A stretch of 64,000 nucleotides of DNA. Source: Polydactylus sextarius. Its lineage: Eukaryota > Chordata > Actinopteri > Polynemidae. Below are positions 59,607-64,000 of the stretch, piece after piece (within the stretch, counting starts at the first letter, position 1; each line of letters starts with the position of its first letter). The translations under genes were made by a program, and so were the position numbers. The notes below the pieces were generated by a model. It saw only the letters and a list, made by a program, of their open reading frames with translations. It ran no database searches and had not been told where the DNA came from. The stretch covers positions 20,287,272 to 20,351,271 of the forward strand of contig CM028914.1 in NCBI GenBank assembly GCA_016801845.1, in the 5' to 3' direction.

Positions 59607-62600
59607 GGGTAAACAAGTATTCCACTGTTGCACAATTATAGTCCATATGTTAAAATAATCTGATGTTCCCTACGTCCCAACCACAAGGATTTCTTCAAGG
59701 ATAAATCGATCATTTCTCACTCCAAGGCTCCATAATTTAAAACAATATTTGAATTACATTAGACTTAGAAAAGCACAACCTCTTCAGCCAGATGTACATT
59801 TATCAATTACAGTATTGTGAGTCTTCAGGAAGCAAAAATCACCACCTGGATGAGGAGGATTTGTGTGCGTTTTCCACACTGATTACTCAGATTGTGCAAC
59901 TTATTGCTCCTGTTCCCAACTTTCCCCTCACATGTGTTGGTAATGTGCACTGTCTCCTTCCATTAGCAAGGTTTTAGTGTCTTGACAAAACGAAATGAAA
60001 TGTAAAAATGCATCAGCTTAAACTCATATGTTTTTCTATCAAAACATTAACATTCTCGATCACTCCCAGAACTCATCCCTGAATGCTTACACATCTTGGA
60101 AATGTGTTTTATATTGATTCAGTAGTTTTGTTTTAAAAGAATTTTTATAGTCCGATTCTGTATTATCTTGATTTTGTAGAAAATGTCTTTGACTCCGCTA
60201 ATGTCACCTCTGGCTGTCTGGCTGTCTTGTTGGCTGGTTGTGTGCATGGCAGAGTGAATATTTTTCACTCATCTATTTCCAGTTCTCTAAACCGCCGTCT
60301 ATCATCTGACAATATGGGAAATTTGCATTGTTGTATCTATTGAAAAGACATCAGAAAAGACTTGAACTTGAACACTGACAAGAGAAGACAGACTGTAACA
60401 TTAAAGAGACATTAATCAGGCATTTCAGCTGGTTTTCATTTTTGACACCAAAAGTTGAGATTCAGAAAGCATTTAACATTTTTTAACACTGACAAAAAAA
60501 AAATATGTATGGCAAAACCTTGAATTCTTGCTGAAAATCAGTTTCATAGCTCAAGGTCTGCACCATTGTTTTATTTGCACCAAGTTTATTACACTTTTAG
60601 TGATCTGTCAAAACCAAAGGAGCCACATCAAATAACTCTATTGCCAGATTTCAAAGATGTGGAATATTGTAGTCAATAAACCCTCTGCCTTGTTATTCTC
60701 TATTTCTCTTTAAGACCCTATATTTAACATTTCAACAGCTCATGAATTAAGTTATTTAATAGTACAATATAACTGTAACTTAGAGCTTAACTAACCTACT
60801 TATGAGGTCAGAGCATCTGCAGTGAAATCTATTTTTCAGCTTTGTGGAAATGGCCCAAGTAGACCCCAAATCTTCAGAATGTACCATGACATTTTCAAGA
60901 CCTCTTGAAAATTGAGCTGGAATGAATTGTTTCTTATTTTTGCCACGCTACTTTTAACAACACTCTCTGACCTTACCGTGTGCTGGGTAACTTCTGGAAA
61001 GGAAAGTCTTAATCTAACTTGAAACGCTCCTGGATTTTTCCTTTTGTGGGATCTCCACTGTTTGTTCATACCTTAGCGGAGACGGTAACAGGGAAGTGTG
61101 AGCTGATGTGGCACTTGATCCATCTATGTGTGCACTTGTCTGCTACTTGTTTTGGTCAGAGTGGCTGCCGTTTTGAATGCATAAGGTTGCAGCGACTACA
61201 TTAACAATAGTTTGCTTCTTCTTTAGTGCAGAATGCAAGAAGGATTAAATTTGTTCTCATCACACCCCTCTGCTGCAGCCGACCACAGTGTCCTGTCTTC
61301 CATCAGTTGGTAGTAGCTGCCCAATCAGCTATAAGCTAAAACAGATAAATTCCAAGATGATTTGAATTGCACTGGATGAAATATCAAAATATGGGCCTTT
61401 CATGTGCACATTTTTGTACAAACCTACCACCCATGATTTGGAAACTGTATTGTCACCCAACACCACCCCATATTTTCCTGTTTCCCTTGCCCTTGATCAT
61501 AATTACTGTAGATGTAGTGGCTCATTCTTCCATGTTTTTTTAAATTTAAAAACTTTTTTTTTTTTTTTAACTGTTGAAGGGGAAACGGTGTAACTCTGAG
61601 GTTTTACAGAGTCACTGAACCTTGAAATGAAATGTGAGGACAGTCATTAAAGCGTTAATACATAGAGAGTAAATTTGATATTCATTCATTGTTTTTCTTG
61701 TGCACAATTTTTTCTTTTAAATACATAACCAGAACCACGTATATTGTCATATTTAGTCACTCTATACATGGGTGATGGACAGTAATGTCTCTTTAAATTA
61801 AATATCTTTACCAAAGAAATAATTCTCCTTTGGAAACCGATCAGTTTGTCTGATTGTTTTTTCAGGATTAGTTTTCTTTCTCTGAGAGGTTTGGTGACAT
61901 TTAAGGACATTTTCACTCAAATGAACTCAACTAAACTCAAACTCAGCTAAAACCGTGCCAGAGTGTTTCACTTTACCAAGTGGTTTGATTCACAAAGACA
62001 AAATTCAAACACTCCTTTTTTTTTTTACCAGGTTGTTATTCACCATGCAGCACCATCAGGTTCTGATGTAGAGCACATATCAACAGATATGAACATGTGC
62101 TATTAAATAACCCACAATGCAGGTATCTTAGGCAAAGATACTCCACCGTCAGATAACCTTATCACAGAACACGTCTGGCTCTGATTGAGATCTCACCACA
62201 GCTTTATTGCACTTATCATGTAAAGTGGACCAGTGAGGTAAGTTGGCCTAAATAGTTAGAAACAGACAGAAAATACACAAGGGCTAGTAAAGGCCTGTCA
62301 TGAAAGCAGCTTGTCATATTTCTTTGTCTCATACACACTTGCATTTCTCCTGGCACCAAAATGGGAAGTAAAATGTTTGTCAACTAATGAAATGAGACGC
62401 GAAATGAAATTTTTCCTGTAATTGGCTCAAAAAGCGTTTACACCAGGAATGATCCAGTCATAGTGCAGTGGGAACCAGTCTGAGACCCTGTGAGCTGAAG
62501 TTGTTTGGTCGGGATCGGAGTCTGAGTCTGGTGTTCAACCAAAACCAAAGATGGAAAAGCTCCAGGCTTTGGTTCAGTCAGACCAAATAAGGTCATCTCA

Positions 62601-64000
62601 ATATCTTGAACATCAAAACATGACACGCACCCAACGCAGACGGTGTTGAGCAGCCAGCGATGCTGTCTTCTATTGGGCACGGCCTAATGATTGAAATATT
62701 CAGACTGGGCGTATCGACCTACATGCTTGTTTTTGCATCTACAGACCTGCACAGCTTGGACTGGAGGTGTTGGCTCCTTCAGCTGTTTTGCTTTTCCCTT
62801 CTTAACAACTTAAAGTTCCCCTTTTTAAAATCTACTCAGGCATTCATAGGAAGAATAATGAAGCGCTGTTGACGCTATAAATCAGCGCCCATTATGTTCT
62901 CGTGTCTGTCACACCTCAAGGCTGTAACTACTTTGCTTCCTATTTTCACAGCATGATATCATTTATGTTGAGTCGAGCTCTATTAACGCCTGAAAAATCT
63001 GATGTTGGCGTCAAGAAAAAAAAAAGATGAATCCAGCCTCACCTGAGGCATCATCAGGCCCGACGGTGTACATCATGAACTGTTCAAGCATTGTAATTAC
63101 AGCACAAGCCAATGTAATGAAATTATTATTTGTATGTGTTATTGTTGTGTAACTATGCATTAAGTGAGAATTTAAAACACTGCACTTATGATAATCGGTC
63201 GCTTCGGGCACACATGCTCAGGTATGCACCTTACATACATATCGACATACCATGAGTAAGGTCTCCTTTAATAAGTGAGGAGCAACATTACGTTCTAATC
63301 AGCTGTGTTGTCAGTTACTGTGGTTGAGTAGAATTTGCCTCTTTGTGTTAGAGTGAATACTGTAGGTGTCATCGTCGTGTCTTCACGTTATGACCTTGTT
63401 GATGTTAGCAGAATAATTCAGTCCTTTATCTTTATCTGTTATTTTATTGTAAAAGAATATTTATTTTCGACTTCCACAGATTTTTATAAAGTGTTTATAG
63501 GTTGAAAGCCGAACAAATGCAGCCACTTCAGAGCCACTTGTGGCTGGAGAGAAGTGAGTTGCAGGTCATTAGAAACCTGGTTTAGGTTCAGTTCAGTCAT
63601 TTATTTCAATTATTAAGAGACCAGGCCATATGTTGATGTTAAAGCAGGCTGTTGTAACAGGTCTGCAGGCCACCATTCTCACCATGTTTCTATTTGCACC
63701 CTTTAATGCTCTGTGTTTAGGTGCTCATGGTTGGGTGTAACCCCGTAAGGGTCAACAACTCCTGTGTTTACCAGCAACACTGTGCTGTACTCTCAGTCCA
63801 AACCCAAGTCACTGCTTATCCTCAGTCAGCCACATGGGAATGTTGTGCAATCAAGCCCTGGCACCTCACACTTTCACTTTTTGGACAATTTTATATTTCA
63901 GAATTTAGATTTAACAAAACATAACAGAATACTCACATGGCCCTGATCCCGTCCCTGCCCCGGCTATATAATAAGGACTGAAGAAATCAAAAGCAGTAGG
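58418..64000 (+). other. uvrag intron 12, to the window edge
   Basis: I looked for the next uvrag exon (expected to open FPLYP) and did not see it, so the window appears to end inside intron 12. The stretch holds an interspersed repeat copy at 59080-59270, a short (TA)n tract at about 59577-59599 and a T-run at about 61553-61568. No gene recognised. Confidence 0.5.
59080..59270 (+). repeat. Teleost interspersed repeat, copy 3
   Basis: GATATCTAAAGAACGCCTTA, GGGAATCCTTTCAAAGTTTG, TTCACTTGGACTCGAGGATG and CATATCTCAAGAACTCACAG follow the same order as copy 1 at 50330. Confidence 0.6.

Noticed and set aside
60290..60340. Candidate uvrag exon 13 after TTTCCAG at 60280
   Set aside because: The translation does not match the expected FPLYP continuation in the required phase, and a stop occurs soon after.
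1..64000. Bacterial or phage-like system, CRISPR array, operon structure
   Set aside because: All coding sequence is intron-split vertebrate genes. Repeats are microsatellites and transposon remnants with no spacer-repeat periodicity.

Overview
The window looks like nuclear genomic DNA from a ray-finned (teleost) fish. Genes are split by GT-AG introns, and the introns and spacers are AT-rich and crowded with microsatellites. There are three decayed Tc1-like transposons, a tRNA-derived SINE and non-LTR retroposon tails of the kind common in fish. Three genes lie head to tail on the + strand: the 3' part of a monoacylglycerol acyltransferase gene (mogat2, coding exons 2153-4936), a complete diacylglycerol acyltransferase gene (dgat2, 10085-18222, eight exons, 361 codons) and the 5' part of uvrag (22046-58346, twelve exons, about 404 codons, continuing past the window). 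This is the MOGAT2-DGAT2-UVRAG order of human 11q13, so the block is an old vertebrate synteny.

Layout. 1-2152: inferred mogat2 intron. 2153-4936: last four mogat2 coding exons, with a SINE in the last intron. 4937-9740: mogat2 3'UTR, then a block (about 5420-6500) tandemly copied at about 7170-8965; the second copy carries an internally deleted Tc1 element. 9741-19525: dgat2, with a GC-rich leader, a GC-AG third intron and a 3'UTR holding a strong G-quadruplex motif. 19526-21700: spacer with a near-consensus CTCF motif and a retroposon tail. 21700-64000: the uvrag promoter (two CCAAT boxes), a leader with four tiny upstream ORFs, and at least 42 kb of gene. The larger uvrag introns hold two further Tc1 remnants, two MITE-like elements, three copies of one interspersed repeat and a second good CTCF motif.

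How the genes relate. Mogat2 and Dgat2 catalyse consecutive steps of triacylglycerol synthesis at the ER. They are tandem paralogues: their last four coding exons are 205/175/200/155 and 205/175/203/155 nt with the same phases. Uvrag acts in a different process, the Beclin 1-PI3KC3 complex of autophagy and endosome traffic, and its place here is a matter of synteny.

I found no prokaryotic features, CRISPR array, recognisable tRNA or rRNA gene, or clearly new protein system. The best second-look items are regulatory: a duplicated HNF4-like plus GATA motif pair beside mogat2, upstream ORFs in uvrag and dgat2, the G4 motif, the GC-AG intron, CTCF motifs, and two near-perfect inverted repeats. 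All calls were made by eye. Gene identities are strong; regulatory readings are hypotheses.
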